DNA of 64,000 nt from Spirochaetia bacterium UBA5763 (GCA_002418835.1 DIEX01000030.1:167780-231779); one strand, 5' to 3'. Shown: positions 8,833 through 17,000, counted from the stretch's first letter. The notes: generated by a model from the sequence alone, not told the origin. Translations and numbers: made by a program.

Positions 8833-9386
8833 ATCAGCGACCTGTCGCACAGAGGCTCATATATACACCTCTGACATTTTGATTCATTAGCAGGAGTAAA
8901 TCTATGCAGATCAAAATCATTTATATCATTAACAACACTTTCAAAAGCCTCTTTCATTCCAGAATCCTCATCAGGTAGAGCAACATTATATATCCTGTTA
9001 TCATCCCTACTGTAAAACCTCATCTGCTTAACCGAATAGCCCATCTCAATTAAGGCGTAATAATGAGCATATAACTGAAAGATGTAGCCGTCATAAATCT
9101 TTGCTATATGCTTTTTACGTTCTGTAAGAATACCACTATCTATATCAAATATATCAATCTTGCCGCATAGGTTATATTTTGATGAAAAAATCTCTGTTCC
9201 CTGCAATACGTTCTTTCTGCTTGAATATCTCTTTTCGTCTATTGTTTCATGAGCAGCTTTTCCTTCAATCTGCGGTAAATCCTGATAAAGTCGCGTTGAA
9301 AGGTTTCCGTATAACTGGTGATAGTATATTGAAAGAGGACAGAATATAAAATCATTCAGATAAGATACGGGAATATAGCTTTCCAT
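8829..9386 (-). CDS. cas4: Cas4, CRISPR-associated RecB-family exonuclease
   Basis: Fe-S nuclease that trims prespacers and selects those with a PAM. 185 residues. One cysteine near the N-terminus (FIFCPLS) and three near the C-terminus (KCQRCIYEPLC) are placed to bind a 4Fe-4S cluster. The RecB-nuclease core is visible as GKIDIFD, then TERKK, then QLYAHYYAL (Q-motif). It begins nine bases after the cas12a stop and overlaps cas1 by four bases. Confidence 0.92.
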   Translation of the reverse strand: MESYIPVSYLNDFIFCPLSIYYHQLYGNLSTRLYQDLPQIEGKAAHETIDEKRYSSRKNVLQGTEIFSSKYNLCGKIDIFDIDSGILTERKKHIAKIYDGYIFQLYAHYYALIEMGYSVKQMRFYSRDDNRIYNVALPDEDSGMKEAFESVVNDINDFDLHRFTPANESKCQRCIYEPLCDRSLI

Positions 9387-9395
9387 TATTTACAC

Positions 9396-10208
9396 CTAAT
9401 TATTATAAATCCCCTGTGTACATCTGAGCCATTCTTTATTAGTCAGCCATTGGGATTTATTATCCTTGTCATTTTTTTTACTTTTCTCAAAAGCATCAAC
9501 CCCCTGAGTTTTAAGCCTCTCCATCAGGATAAGGCCCTTTCTCGCAATATTATAAGCTCCATTTGCATCTGCATCCACAGGTAAACCTGATTTCCAGTCA
9601 CCATTAGAATTTTTACCCTTATTTATCTCTTTACGGCTGTCGTAGAATTCACCGTCAGCATTCGCAACAGGTGAAATAAGATAATCAATATCAGTCCCTG
9701 TTTTACTATTACGCATTTGCAGAGTCAGTTTCAATAAATGCAGCAGCCTTTCAAAAAAATGTTTTTCAGTTTGTGAAAGAATCCCCTCTTTGAGATTATT
9801 AATATCAATATTGTATTTTTCATCTTTAAATAGTTTGTTAAACTCTTCTGTCAGCACCACCTCCCTGCTGTCCCACTGATTATTTTTCGCAGGATTACGG
9901 AAAGTCTCAATTCGGGTATCATTGGTACATATTACCCAATCCTGACGTGTGCCTTCAGCTTTCTGGTTGAACAGAGTATAGTTATCTATCATAAACTCAA
10001 AATAATTTTTCGACTTATTGGAACGGATATCTTTAAATTTTTCAAAAAGCTTATTAGCGTCTTTAACATTAGTATATCTTGTATCAATGAGGTTCACAAA
10101 ACCAGTGACCGGGTCAATTTTACTGGTATTCCACGCGGGGACATAGAACAGAAATCCGCTCTGCTTCCCCAGGGTATTAAAGCCATTGAATTCATTAGTT
10201 AACTGATA
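9396..10208 (-). CDS. cas12a: Cas12a C-terminal fragment (Nuc domain, RuvC-III)
   Basis: In-frame continuation from LNAYQLTNEF onward; the first in-frame ATG is at 10097, but coding similarity starts at about 10208. Contains SGFLFYVPAWNTSKIDP, RIETFRNPAKNNQW, the Nuc-domain LQMRNSKTGTDIDYLISPV with its conserved arginine, and RuvC-III PVDADANGAYNIARKGL. It ends nine bases before cas4 starts. Confidence 0.88.
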   Translation of the reverse strand, partial: YQLTNEFNGFNTLGKQSGFLFYVPAWNTSKIDPVTGFVNLIDTRYTNVKDANKLFEKFKDIRSNKSKNYFEFMIDNYTLFNQKAEGTRQDWVICTNDTRIETFRNPAKNNQWDSREVVLTEEFNKLFKDEKYNIDINNLKEGILSQTEKHFFERLLHLLKLTLQMRNSKTGTDIDYLISPVANADGEFYDSRKEINKGKNSNGDWKSGLPVDADANGAYNIARKGLILMERLKTQGVDAFEKSKKNDKDNKSQWLTNKEWLRCTQGIYNN

Positions 10209-10213
10209 AGCAT

Positions 10214-11704
10214 TTAAATGCCGCCCGGTTCTTCAGGCGCTTTCTTTTTATCCACAAGATAATTCAGTTTATCGATAAGCATCTTTTCAAATTTCTGATA
10301 GACCTGCTTTTCAATCTTCTGCCTTCCCTGTTTAAAACCAAGATTCAGATCCTCAAGAACCACGATGGCGTTGTATTTAACCATCAGTTGTGATATTTTG
10401 TGTATCACATGGCTCATATAACCCTCTTTTAATTCTTTAATAGATTCAATTGTTTTCCAGTTCTGGCGGGCATCTGCACGCTCCCCTTCCCGCTTGTTTA
10501 ATAGATCATGATAATTGGTGGTAAAGGTTTTACCATTAAACTCATTTATAATTTCGTTAAGGCTGAACTGTTTTATGATATTCCCCTGCATATCTATCAG
10601 GGTCAGATATAGAAGATGCCGCTCTCCACGGTCTATTCCGATTATATGGATGTTATTACTGTTATAAAGATAGGTATTTACATTATTATCAAAATTCTTA
10701 AAGTTTTTAACAGGATTATAATTTTGCGTTATTGATAGATGAAATAGAAATTTATCATAAGCATATCGTCTATCTTTGATTATGGGATAGCTGAATTTAT
10801 CTTCCAATTGTGTATGATGATGCCCATTCTGCAGAATTTTTTCATCATATTCAATTGATTTCTTTCGATAAAAAACTTTACCTGTGCCGATATCCAGCCT
10901 GCTTTGATTCCCGTCCATCAAAGCTTTGAAATATATGGTGTGGAGATTCTCTGTTCCGCGTTTTTCCTTTCTTTTCCCATTTATAAAATTCTCAGCATAA
11001 GATAAATCTTTATTAGTTATTTTAAAAAGTAATAAAGGTTTATTCTTTCTGTCTAATAACTCTTCCATTTCTTCATCAGGCACTCTATAATAATTGAAGA
11101 CTTTCTCCTTACATAATTCTTCAATTGCTTTTTGTGCATCAATAAAGATATCAAAAGAAATATTTTTATATTTTTTTGAACCGGGTATGCGATTAAGACT
11201 TAATATTGTATTATGCAGATTATCACTTACCCGCCTATTTTCTTTTTTAAAAGATTCATAACTTAATAAATCATGATAAACATTTTGGTAATTATTACTA
11301 AGAATATTTACAAGAGCGCTTGGTGTATATGCTTCATCTTTTAATTTTGAGAAAGCTATTTTGATCTCCTGTTTAATGCTATTATTATTCAACTGCTCAA
11401 TAAATGAATGTATTACATCGATGAGTACCTGTTTATCTTCTCCATAGCTTTTGTCACCGGTATAACTATTGCCATAGACAGATGCACTCTTAGGCTGATA
11501 ATAATCCAGACGCTCATACTGCCCGGTTCTAATCCCTTCCTGTTTTCTCAACAATTTTGCATCTGATGAGATACCAAGATAATAATCATATTCACCTATC
11601 TCGTTTCTCTTTCGGAACAGATATCCCCCTGCTTGTGTACCATTATCAGAATTTTCGGTTTTACTATCCACCCAACCGCCCAGGAATTGACTTTTTATTC
11701 TCAA
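10214..11704 (-). CDS. cas12a: Cas12a middle fragment (WED/PI, RuvC-I, bridge helix, RuvC-II)
   Basis: Open frame carrying the continuation QFLGGWVDSKTEN, YDYYLGISSD (WED), the RuvC-I motif HIIGIDRGERHLLYL, the bridge-helix region and RuvC-II AIVVLEDLNLGFKQGR, then EKQVYQKFEKMLIDKLNYLVDKK. The nominal TTG start at 11704 is not a real initiation site; it is just where the frame opens. The frame ends at a TAA created by the second indel. Confidence 0.88.
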   Translation of the reverse strand: MRIKSQFLGGWVDSKTENSDNGTQAGGYLFRKRNEIGEYDYYLGISSDAKLLRKQEGIRTGQYERLDYYQPKSASVYGNSYTGDKSYGEDKQVLIDVIHSFIEQLNNNSIKQEIKIAFSKLKDEAYTPSALVNILSNNYQNVYHDLLSYESFKKENRRVSDNLHNTILSLNRIPGSKKYKNISFDIFIDAQKAIEELCKEKVFNYYRVPDEEMEELLDRKNKPLLLFKITNKDLSYAENFINGKRKEKRGTENLHTIYFKALMDGNQSRLDIGTGKVFYRKKSIEYDEKILQNGHHHTQLEDKFSYPIIKDRRYAYDKFLFHLSITQNYNPVKNFKNFDNNVNTYLYNSNNIHIIGIDRGERHLLYLTLIDMQGNIIKQFSLNEIINEFNGKTFTTNYHDLLNKREGERADARQNWKTIESIKELKEGYMSHVIHKISQLMVKYNAIVVLEDLNLGFKQGRQKIEKQVYQKFEKMLIDKLNYLVDKKKAPEEPGGI

Positions 11705-13472
11705 AGAATAGTTGTATTTTCTCTTCAGAATAAGGTTTGCGGGTCATTCTATTCCGTACTTTATTATACAAAGGAGTCACTTTATCAAATTCATTCCACA
11801 GTTCGGTTAATTCTCCGTAAAAACGTTCATCCTTATCAGATTCTTCTCCCTTACCAAGCAGAGGTTTAACAAACCTCTGTAGTGATTTCAAGCTATCGAG
11901 TAAGTGTTTTATTTTATCTACATTATTCTGATCCTGAGATAAATCCTTATTCTCCGGGTATTGATTTGTCATAAGTTCTTCGAGTTCATTATATGCGTTT
12001 TCAATTTGTTTGAAAATATCTTCAGCATCCTTCAATTCCTGCTCACTGCCAAAATGAATAAAGTAATCCTGAATTTTTTTATTATAAGGTTCACCGATTA
12101 ATTGCAGGCATTCATTGATATAACCGATGGAGAGGCTGTCGAATGATTTGAAATATTTCTTTTTCGATTCATCATATTTTTCTGCACTCTCTTTATCTTT
12201 TTTAGGATGTTCCTTTTCATAATCCAGTTCAACGGCTCTCTGAATAACGTCCCAGTTTCCTAAAAATTTTTGAGATATATCTGTGAGCGATTGATCATTC
12301 CGCAGGTAAATATGATGCAGATCATAATCATTGAGATTAATCAGCAGTTGTTTTAAGGAGCTTTCTCCATCCCTGCTTTTATTAATAACAAGTGAGTCTA
12401 TTTCACGATAAAGGCTTTCAATAGTTTGAAGCATTTCGTTATCACTGTTAAACTGTTCTGATAAAAAGGATACAGTATTTCTGTCACTGAGTATCTGTTT
12501 ATAAAGGGGTTTAAGTTTTGGCAGACGCTTACTCTTTTCTGATTGCTGCTGATTGTAAAGATTTATATATTCATTAAGCCCCTTAATTTTGACATCATTC
12601 TCTACACTTTTACCGCCTATTACTGTATTATAAATATCAATCTGTTTCTGTGTCAGGACATTATTATAAAACAGTATTGCAAAAATACTATCAATACTGT
12701 TCACATTCAGATGTTCTTTCATTTCCTGATAAAGTTTTTTTATATCCTGTGAAACAGACGTTTCTTTAATCTTCTCATAAATAAAAATGTTATCAATAAA
12801 TTTCGACAGATTCTGATGAATCAACCTGAAGGCAATTGCTGTTGATTTATCTTCGGTTGTATACATATTTTTACGGTTATCATGAAACCCGCTGAAATAT
12901 GTTGTGAATTCATTGAATTCCGATATAGTTTCTAAATCTTTTTCTATTTTTTCTTCAATATGCGGCGCATTCAGTTCTTTATTTTTTTTCTTTAATATTT
13001 CAATATAAGATTCAGATTTAATAAATTCTATTAAATCCTCCTTAATCAATTCTTTAGCAAACAAGCGTTGAAATCTTTTTGCGGCATCATCATCAATAAT
13101 TTTTTTCCCGGATTTACCGGAAAATTTAGAAGCAATCTGCTCTCTAAGATTTGCCTGTATATCTGAAAATATCTTTTTATCTGCTTCATTCTTCTGCTTA
13201 ATACTATAATAAGAATAATACTCAGTTAATGAATCTTTATTCCCTTTATCCTCCAACTGAAATCTAAAATCAACAAGGCTGTTTTCAATAAAATCTTTAT
13301 GGTATTCATCAATAATTTCTTTAGCCTTGATATAGCTCTCTGCCCTCTGCTCATCCCGCTGCAGTAATTCATTATTATTTATATGCTCAAGAGTCTTACC
13401 TACAGGTTTTAATTCAAACCTGAGCGTTTTTTGAAGAGAATAAAGATTAATAAATTCAGTTAGATTGTTCAT
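11664..13472 (-). CDS. cas12a: Cas12a N-terminal fragment (WED-I, REC lobe, start of WED/PI)
   Basis: 602-codon open frame that opens MNNLTEFINLYSLQKTLRFELKPVGKTLEHI, the classic Cas12a start (WED-I), followed by the helical REC lobe and the RNA-handle-binding segment RMTRKPYSEEKIQLFFEN. It leaves frame in the A5 run at 11692-11696 and ends about eight codons later. A ribosome site AGAGGGTG precedes the ATG. As it stands this fragment has no nuclease domain. Confidence 0.9.
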   Translation of the reverse strand: MNNLTEFINLYSLQKTLRFELKPVGKTLEHINNNELLQRDEQRAESYIKAKEIIDEYHKDFIENSLVDFRFQLEDKGNKDSLTEYYSYYSIKQKNEADKKIFSDIQANLREQIASKFSGKSGKKIIDDDAAKRFQRLFAKELIKEDLIEFIKSESYIEILKKKNKELNAPHIEEKIEKDLETISEFNEFTTYFSGFHDNRKNMYTTEDKSTAIAFRLIHQNLSKFIDNIFIYEKIKETSVSQDIKKLYQEMKEHLNVNSIDSIFAILFYNNVLTQKQIDIYNTVIGGKSVENDVKIKGLNEYINLYNQQQSEKSKRLPKLKPLYKQILSDRNTVSFLSEQFNSDNEMLQTIESLYREIDSLVINKSRDGESSLKQLLINLNDYDLHHIYLRNDQSLTDISQKFLGNWDVIQRAVELDYEKEHPKKDKESAEKYDESKKKYFKSFDSLSIGYINECLQLIGEPYNKKIQDYFIHFGSEQELKDAEDIFKQIENAYNELEELMTNQYPENKDLSQDQNNVDKIKHLLDSLKSLQRFVKPLLGKGEESDKDERFYGELTELWNEFDKVTPLYNKVRNRMTRKPYSEEKIQLFFENKKSIPGRLGG

Positions 13473-13503
13473 TTACATCACCCTCTTATATTGATTAAGT
13501 TTT

Positions 13504-13509
13504 ATTATA
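13504..13509 (-). promoter_or_regulatory. Possible -10 element for the cas operon
   Basis: TATAAT on the minus strand about 30 bases upstream of the cas12a start. No good -35 match was seen at the usual spacing, so this is tentative. Confidence 0.35.
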
Positions 13510-13564
13510 TAAACCCGACATCTGCTTTAATGTTGATTCTGATATATCATAAAAAAATATTCAA

Positions 13565-13587
13565 ACATAGCCCCGGCAGGTCGATGT
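13565..13587. repeat. Small imperfect palindrome, ACATAG family, copy 2
   Basis: ACATAG-CCCCGGCAGG-TCGATGT, related to 5525-5547. It lies in the 13473-13921 gap between cas12a and the divergent gene; this gap otherwise holds a REP copy (13703) and AT-rich sequence with no supported gene. Confidence 0.45.
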
Positions 13588-13702
13588 TAAGAATTTTTTT
13601 TATTTTACATTAATAGAGCCACCTGTCAACTCAGGAATATTAAAACCTTATTATTAAACATAAAACCCGTTATGTACAGCAATGCATGCACGATACAAAA
13701 AC

Positions 13703-13726
13703 AGCAAAGGGTTGCAACCCCTTACT
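13703..13726. repeat. REP palindrome, copy 4 (diverged)
   Basis: AGCAAAGGGTTG followed by CAACCCCTTACT: the 24-bp REP with two mismatches. It sits upstream of cas12a, on the side opposite the RAYT. Confidence 0.7.
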
Positions 13727-13921
13727 GTTTGCGCTCTGTATATAATACCGTTTTTCCATATATTCCCCCGTCATCCTTCGGTATCCTTCGTTATCCTTCG
13801 ATTAATCCTGCTTAAAAAAAATTCACTTTTTTTCACAATACAGTAAAAAATTTTTAAAACCCCAGGGCGAAAAACGTTCTATATGCAGAGTCTTAAAAAA
13901 TCAACAAAGAGGAGGCCAAAA

Positions 13922-14536
13922 ATGGCTAAAATTAAATTACCATCGTATATCAAAGAAGCAGGCGGAAAAATGGATGATGCTGTACTTGTAACAAGAAAAG
14001 GGGTATCATATATGATGCCTTACAGGGAGAAGGAATCCTACAGTGACAAACAGATTGAGGTGCAGCTTGCCTTCTCCACAATCGCAGGGGACTGGAAAAA
14101 TTTCACAGGGATAATTCAGGATACCTGGGAGATCCTTGCAAAAGACACAACAGCCTCAGGATTTAATATCTTTATGGGGAACAATTTAAAACTCCGCCGC
14201 GCAGGCGAACCGCTGATACTGTGCAAGGGTATGGGTGAAGAACCGCTGAAAGATTTCACAGCCTCACCCGGAACCGGGGCCGGTGAAATAACCTGTGAAT
14301 TCACCCCTGCTGAAACGGGGCGGCATATCACATTCTTCTGGCACCAGGTTACAGAGCCCGGTGTAAAAGCACCCATATCACGCCACGACGGGGGAGCCGA
14401 TACCATGTCTCCATTCACAATTTCAGGCCTTGAGCAGGGCCTGGAGTATTGTGTTTATACCGTTGTAACAGACGCGCAGTATGATAAAGCCATCACAGTA
14501 TCAGAATCGTCAGGCGCAAAAACAAACGCCGGGTGA
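13922..14536 (+). CDS. Uncharacterised protein with a C-terminal FN3-like domain
   Basis: 204 residues from the ATG at 13922, preceded by a strong ribosome site (AGGAGG). The frame is open 13 codons further upstream, without such a site. The N-terminal half has the pattern of small cytosolic or virion-type proteins of unknown function (QLAFSTIAGDWKNFTGIIQDTWEILAK, SGFNIFMGNNLKLRRAG); the second half (ASPGTGAGEITCEFTP through GLEQGLEYCVYTVVTDA) looks like a fibronectin type III or related beta-sandwich. No signal peptide or membrane segment. It lies between two REP copies and is divergent from cas12a. Function not recognised; a resemblance to the DUF6266-like group is only an impression. Confidence 0.7.
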   Translation: MAKIKLPSYIKEAGGKMDDAVLVTRKGVSYMMPYREKESYSDKQIEVQLAFSTIAGDWKNFTGIIQDTWEILAKDTTASGFNIFMGNNLKLRRAGEPLILCKGMGEEPLKDFTASPGTGAGEITCEFTPAETGRHITFFWHQVTEPGVKAPISRHDGGADTMSPFTISGLEQGLEYCVYTVVTDAQYDKAITVSESSGAKTNAG

Positions 14537-14583
14537 TTATAATATTGTAAACATTCACATACAGCAATGAGTTTCATTTATAA

Positions 14584-14607
14584 AGCAAGGGGTTGCAACC
14601 CCTTGCT
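14584..14607. repeat. REP palindrome, copy 5
   Basis: Perfect copy of the 24-bp palindrome found in the RAYT 3' end. The flanks also match: GCAATGAGTT upstream, and the 20-bp unit downstream, as around 6390-6505. It may be the end of a lost RAYT element. Confidence 0.82.
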
Positions 14608-14667
14608 GCCGTATCCATTAACCAATTGCCGTATCCATTAACCAATTGCCGTATCCGGCAACCCATT
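14608..14667. repeat. Three tandem 20-bp units next to REP copy 5
   Basis: GCCGTATCCATTAACCAATT occurs twice in a row, followed by a diverged third unit, GCCGTATCCGGCAACCCATT. The related unit at 6480-6499 encodes part of the RAYT C-terminus. No spacers separate the units, so it is not a CRISPR array. Confidence 0.8.
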
Positions 14668-14674
14668 GCCGTAT

Positions 14675-15928
14675 TTACAACCTGTCCGAAGGAATAATCA
14701 TCTTCCCTGCTCTTTCATAAAAAACATAATCCCTGAACCAGCTCATCATTACAAGAATTTTGTTTCTGAAACCTATAAGATAGAAGATATGTATAAAGAG
14801 CCAGAGAACCCAGGCGAGGAATCCTCTGAACTCAAATCCTGCAACTTTTGTAATCGCTGAATTCCTTCCGATGGTCACCATTGAGCCGCGATCACTATAT
14901 CTGAACGGCTTAAGAGTCCTGCCATTAATTACTCTGACAATATTTGACGCGGAGTGAATCCCCTGCTGAGTAGCCACAGGTGCATTCATCGGGAGAGGTT
15001 TCCCGCTTTGTTCAAGGTACGCCATATCTCCGCAGATGAATACATTATCACATCCGGCGGGGCGCAGGTATTCATCAACAGTCACCCGGGCATCTTTCCT
15101 GTCAGCAATCCTGATGTCGCTTTTTATTGAGACACCGCTCACACCTGCTGTCCAGAGGATTGTGTGTGACCGGATTTTCTCCCCTCCCCCTAAAATAATC
15201 TCTCCGGGTTTAACTTCATTAACTGATGTATTAAGTGCAACCGATACATTCATCTTCTCAAGTTTTTTCTTCGCGTATTCCGCAGACCCGGGCGTGTATG
15301 CTCCAAGAAGCTGCCCTGCGGCATCAACCATGCAAATTGTCACTTCGCCTGAATTTATATGCGGATAATCTTTTCTGAGAGGGCCATTCACAAACTCGGC
15401 AAAGGCGCCCGCGAACTCAACTCCAGTGGGCCCGCCTCCTACAATAACAAAGGTGAGACATTTTTCACGTTCAGAAGGGTCTTCACATTTAGAAGCTCTT
15501 TCAAACATGCGGAGTATATGGTTGCGGAGCCTGAGCGCGTCATCAAGTGATTTAAGAGTGGTGCTGTTTTTCTCTGCGCCTTTGATACCGAAGTAACCTG
15601 ATGAACTGCCTGGAGAAAAAATCAGGAAATCATATTTAATATCCCCCCTGTCAGTGACAACTGTATCTTTTTTAAAATTTATTTTTTCAACATTTGCCAT
15701 GAGGAAATCGATATTGGCCTTTTTTCTGATGAATGTCCTCACAGGATAGGCTATCTGCTCAGGCTCTATCTCCGCAGCGCCAACCTGGTAAAGAAGGGGA
15801 TTGAATGTATGATAATTATTTCTGTCAATAATCGTAACACGGACATTGCGCCCTGAAAGTTTTTTTGCGGCAAAAAGCCCGGCAAAGCCAGCACCAATAA
15901 TTACTATATGTTTCTTTTCACTATTCAT
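14675..15928 (-). CDS. ndh: Type II NADH dehydrogenase (NDH-2)
   Basis: Non-proton-pumping, FAD-dependent NADH:quinone oxidoreductase on the cytoplasmic face of the membrane. 417 residues. FAD-binding IIGAGFAGLFAAKKL at the N-terminus, NAD-binding VIVGGGPTGVEFAGAFAEF near residue 165, second FAD motif NVFICGDMAYLE and the quinone-site signature APVATQQGIHSASNI. The C-terminal helices (FLAWVLWLFIHIFYLIGF) anchor it to the membrane, as in the family. It stands alone on the minus strand; a Crp/Fnr-type regulator lies directly upstream on the same strand. Confidence 0.93.
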   Translation of the reverse strand: MNSEKKHIVIIGAGFAGLFAAKKLSGRNVRVTIIDRNNYHTFNPLLYQVGAAEIEPEQIAYPVRTFIRKKANIDFLMANVEKINFKKDTVVTDRGDIKYDFLIFSPGSSSGYFGIKGAEKNSTTLKSLDDALRLRNHILRMFERASKCEDPSEREKCLTFVIVGGGPTGVEFAGAFAEFVNGPLRKDYPHINSGEVTICMVDAAGQLLGAYTPGSAEYAKKKLEKMNVSVALNTSVNEVKPGEIILGGGEKIRSHTILWTAGVSGVSIKSDIRIADRKDARVTVDEYLRPAGCDNVFICGDMAYLEQSGKPLPMNAPVATQQGIHSASNIVRVINGRTLKPFRYSDRGSMVTIGRNSAITKVAGFEFRGFLAWVLWLFIHIFYLIGFRNKILVMMSWFRDYVFYERAGKMIIPSDRL

Positions 15929-16026
15929 ATCTGTTTACCTTTCTATGGAATATAAACTATATACTGAAGAGTGGGGAAGAGGGCAATAAAAAAAAGAAAA
16001 CCTACTCAAAACTTATCCATGTAACT

Positions 16027-16067
16027 CCCCCTTCTCCCCTTCAATTATTCAAAACGGGAGAAGGGGG
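16027..16067. terminator. Stem-loop in the ndh-crp intergenic region
   Basis: Perfect 12-bp stem CCCCCTTCTCCC / GGGAGAAGGGGG with a 17-nt loop, downstream of the regulator gene and upstream of ndh. No U-tract follows on either strand, so termination is possible but not certain; it may be an interspersed repeat. Confidence 0.4.
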
Positions 16068-16142
16068 CCGGGCGGCCGTTGAGTTCAGATGTGCAATAGC
16101 GCTGGTGACATGGAAAGATTCAGCCATTACATACCGAGCATC

Positions 16143-16814
16143 CTACTCCGCCTTAAGCTTCTCAATGACTGATTTCGCGTAATCAACATTTATCTTAAGT
16201 TCATTTTTCTCCCAGATGACAACTCCTCGCGTTTTGAGTCTTGCTATCATTCTGGATATAGTTTCAGGTATGGTTCCGATTGCCTCTGCCAGTTCAGCCT
16301 TTGACAGATCAACCTGAACTTCAGGTTTCAGCCCGTAGTGCTCCTCGATAAATACAAAGAAACGTTCCTCCACGTCATAGGCGTTAAGAAAAGCGATCCT
16401 GTCAGTCAGGTGCCGCATCTTTTTAAAGAGGTTCCCCACGAAAAACTTCATGAAAGATTCCTCCTGCAGCAGTTCAATGAAAGCTGAACGCCTGATTGAA
16501 AAAACAGCGCTTTCACGCTGAGCCACCGCGTTAACAGGGTAAACCGGAGAATCAAAAAGTATAACCTCACCGAACATCTCTCCAGGCCTGATATGACGCA
16601 GAACCACCTCCCTGTCATTATCAGCTGCCTTATATACACGTACAAGCCCCTCAATCAGAAAGAAAAACCTGTCACCCTTGTCACCTTCAAGGAAAATTAA
16701 TTCATCCCTGCCGAAGTTTTCAGTTCTTCCGCTCTTTTCAAGTCTATGTATAAGTTCATCAGGGAGCCCGCCGAAAATAACGCTGCGGGAGAGTGCTTCA
16801 CCGGATCTGTTCAT
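16143..16814 (-). CDS. Crp/Fnr-family transcriptional regulator, DNR-like
   Basis: 223 residues: an N-terminal cyclic-nucleotide-like sensor fold (FGRDELIFLEGDKGDRFFFLIEGLVRVYK, RPGEMFGEVILFD), a long dimerisation helix, and a C-terminal winged helix (LSKAELAEAIGTIPETISRMIARLKTRGVV). The recognition helix ETISR matches FNR rather than CRP. The protein contains no cysteine, so it cannot hold an Fe-S cluster as FNR does; DNR-type proteins that sense NO or other signals are the closest analogue. An FNR-type box lies 15 bases upstream of its start, suggesting autoregulation and perhaps control of the divergent ferredoxin. Confidence 0.88.
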   Translation of the reverse strand: MNRSGEALSRSVIFGGLPDELIHRLEKSGRTENFGRDELIFLEGDKGDRFFFLIEGLVRVYKAADNDREVVLRHIRPGEMFGEVILFDSPVYPVNAVAQRESAVFSIRRSAFIELLQEESFMKFFVGNLFKKMRHLTDRIAFLNAYDVEERFFVFIEEHYGLKPEVQVDLSKAELAEAIGTIPETISRMIARLKTRGVVIWEKNELKINVDYAKSVIEKLKAE

Positions 16815-16828
16815 TTTTTTCTCCAGAC

Positions 16829-16842
16829 TTGATTCAGGTCAA
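16829..16842. promoter_or_regulatory. FNR/DNR-type box
   Basis: TTGATTCAGGTCAA differs from the FNR consensus TTGAT-N4-ATCAA at one half-site base. It lies directly upstream of the Crp/Fnr gene (start 16814) and about 160 bp from the divergent ferredoxin gene. Confidence 0.7.
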
Positions 16843-16904
16843 TGTAATTAATTTTAAACCATGTTACATTTATCATGTCAAATTAAATATGCCTCACCCC
16901 CCTG

Positions 16905-16931
16905 CTCCTCTTCATAAAAGGTGAAGAGGAG
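16905..16931. repeat. Inverted repeat, 10-bp stem
   Basis: CTCCTCTTCA and TGAAGAGGAG around a 7-nt loop, in the regulator-ferredoxin intergenic region. It adjoins the GC-rich element at 16947. No clear role. Confidence 0.45.
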
Positions 16932-16946
16932 GAGAATAAAAATGCT

Positions 16947-16967
16947 TTGCCCCCTCCGGGGGTGCGG
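16947..16967. repeat. GC-rich palindromic element, copy 1
   Basis: The motif CCCCCTCCGGGGGTGCGG, with CCCCC/GGGGG symmetry, is repeated exactly at 28845-28865 with three extra identical bases. It looks like an interspersed intergenic repeat. Confidence 0.65.
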
Positions 16968-17000
16968 GGGCCGGCAGGGCGGAGATTGGTGGAGAAAAAC

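Larger units (their letters stand above)
9396..13472 (-). pseudogene. cas12a: Cas12a (Cpf1) effector gene, interrupted by two frameshifts
   Basis: RNA-guided DNA nuclease of type V-A, split over three reading frames. Joining them gives about 1358 residues, near the 1200-1350 usual for Cas12a. Frameshift 1: an A5 run (T5 on plus, 11692-11696) where four As restore FENKSQFLGGWVDSKTEN, which aligns with the known family. Frameshift 2: at 10213-10219 one base is missing, so GGC GGC ATT TAA stops instead of continuing LNAYQLTNEFNGFN. All catalytic residues remain: RuvC-I aspartate in GIDRGERHLLYL, RuvC-II glutamate in VVLEDLNLGF, Nuc arginine in LQMRNS, RuvC-III aspartate in DADANGAYNIA. Either a recent pseudogene or two homopolymer sequencing errors. 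Confidence 0.9.

Noticed and set aside
8832..8850. GTG start for cas1 at 8850
   Set aside because: The ATG at 8832 gives the common four-base overlap with cas4, and the extra residues do not resemble a Cas1 N-terminus.
11692..11696. Programmed ribosomal frameshift at the A5 run in cas12a
   Set aside because: No slippery heptamer with a downstream structure was seen, Cas12a is not known to use frameshifting, and a second unrelated indel exists downstream.
14608..14667. Possible small CRISPR array
   Set aside because: The units are directly adjacent 20-mers with no spacers and belong to the RAYT/REP flank.
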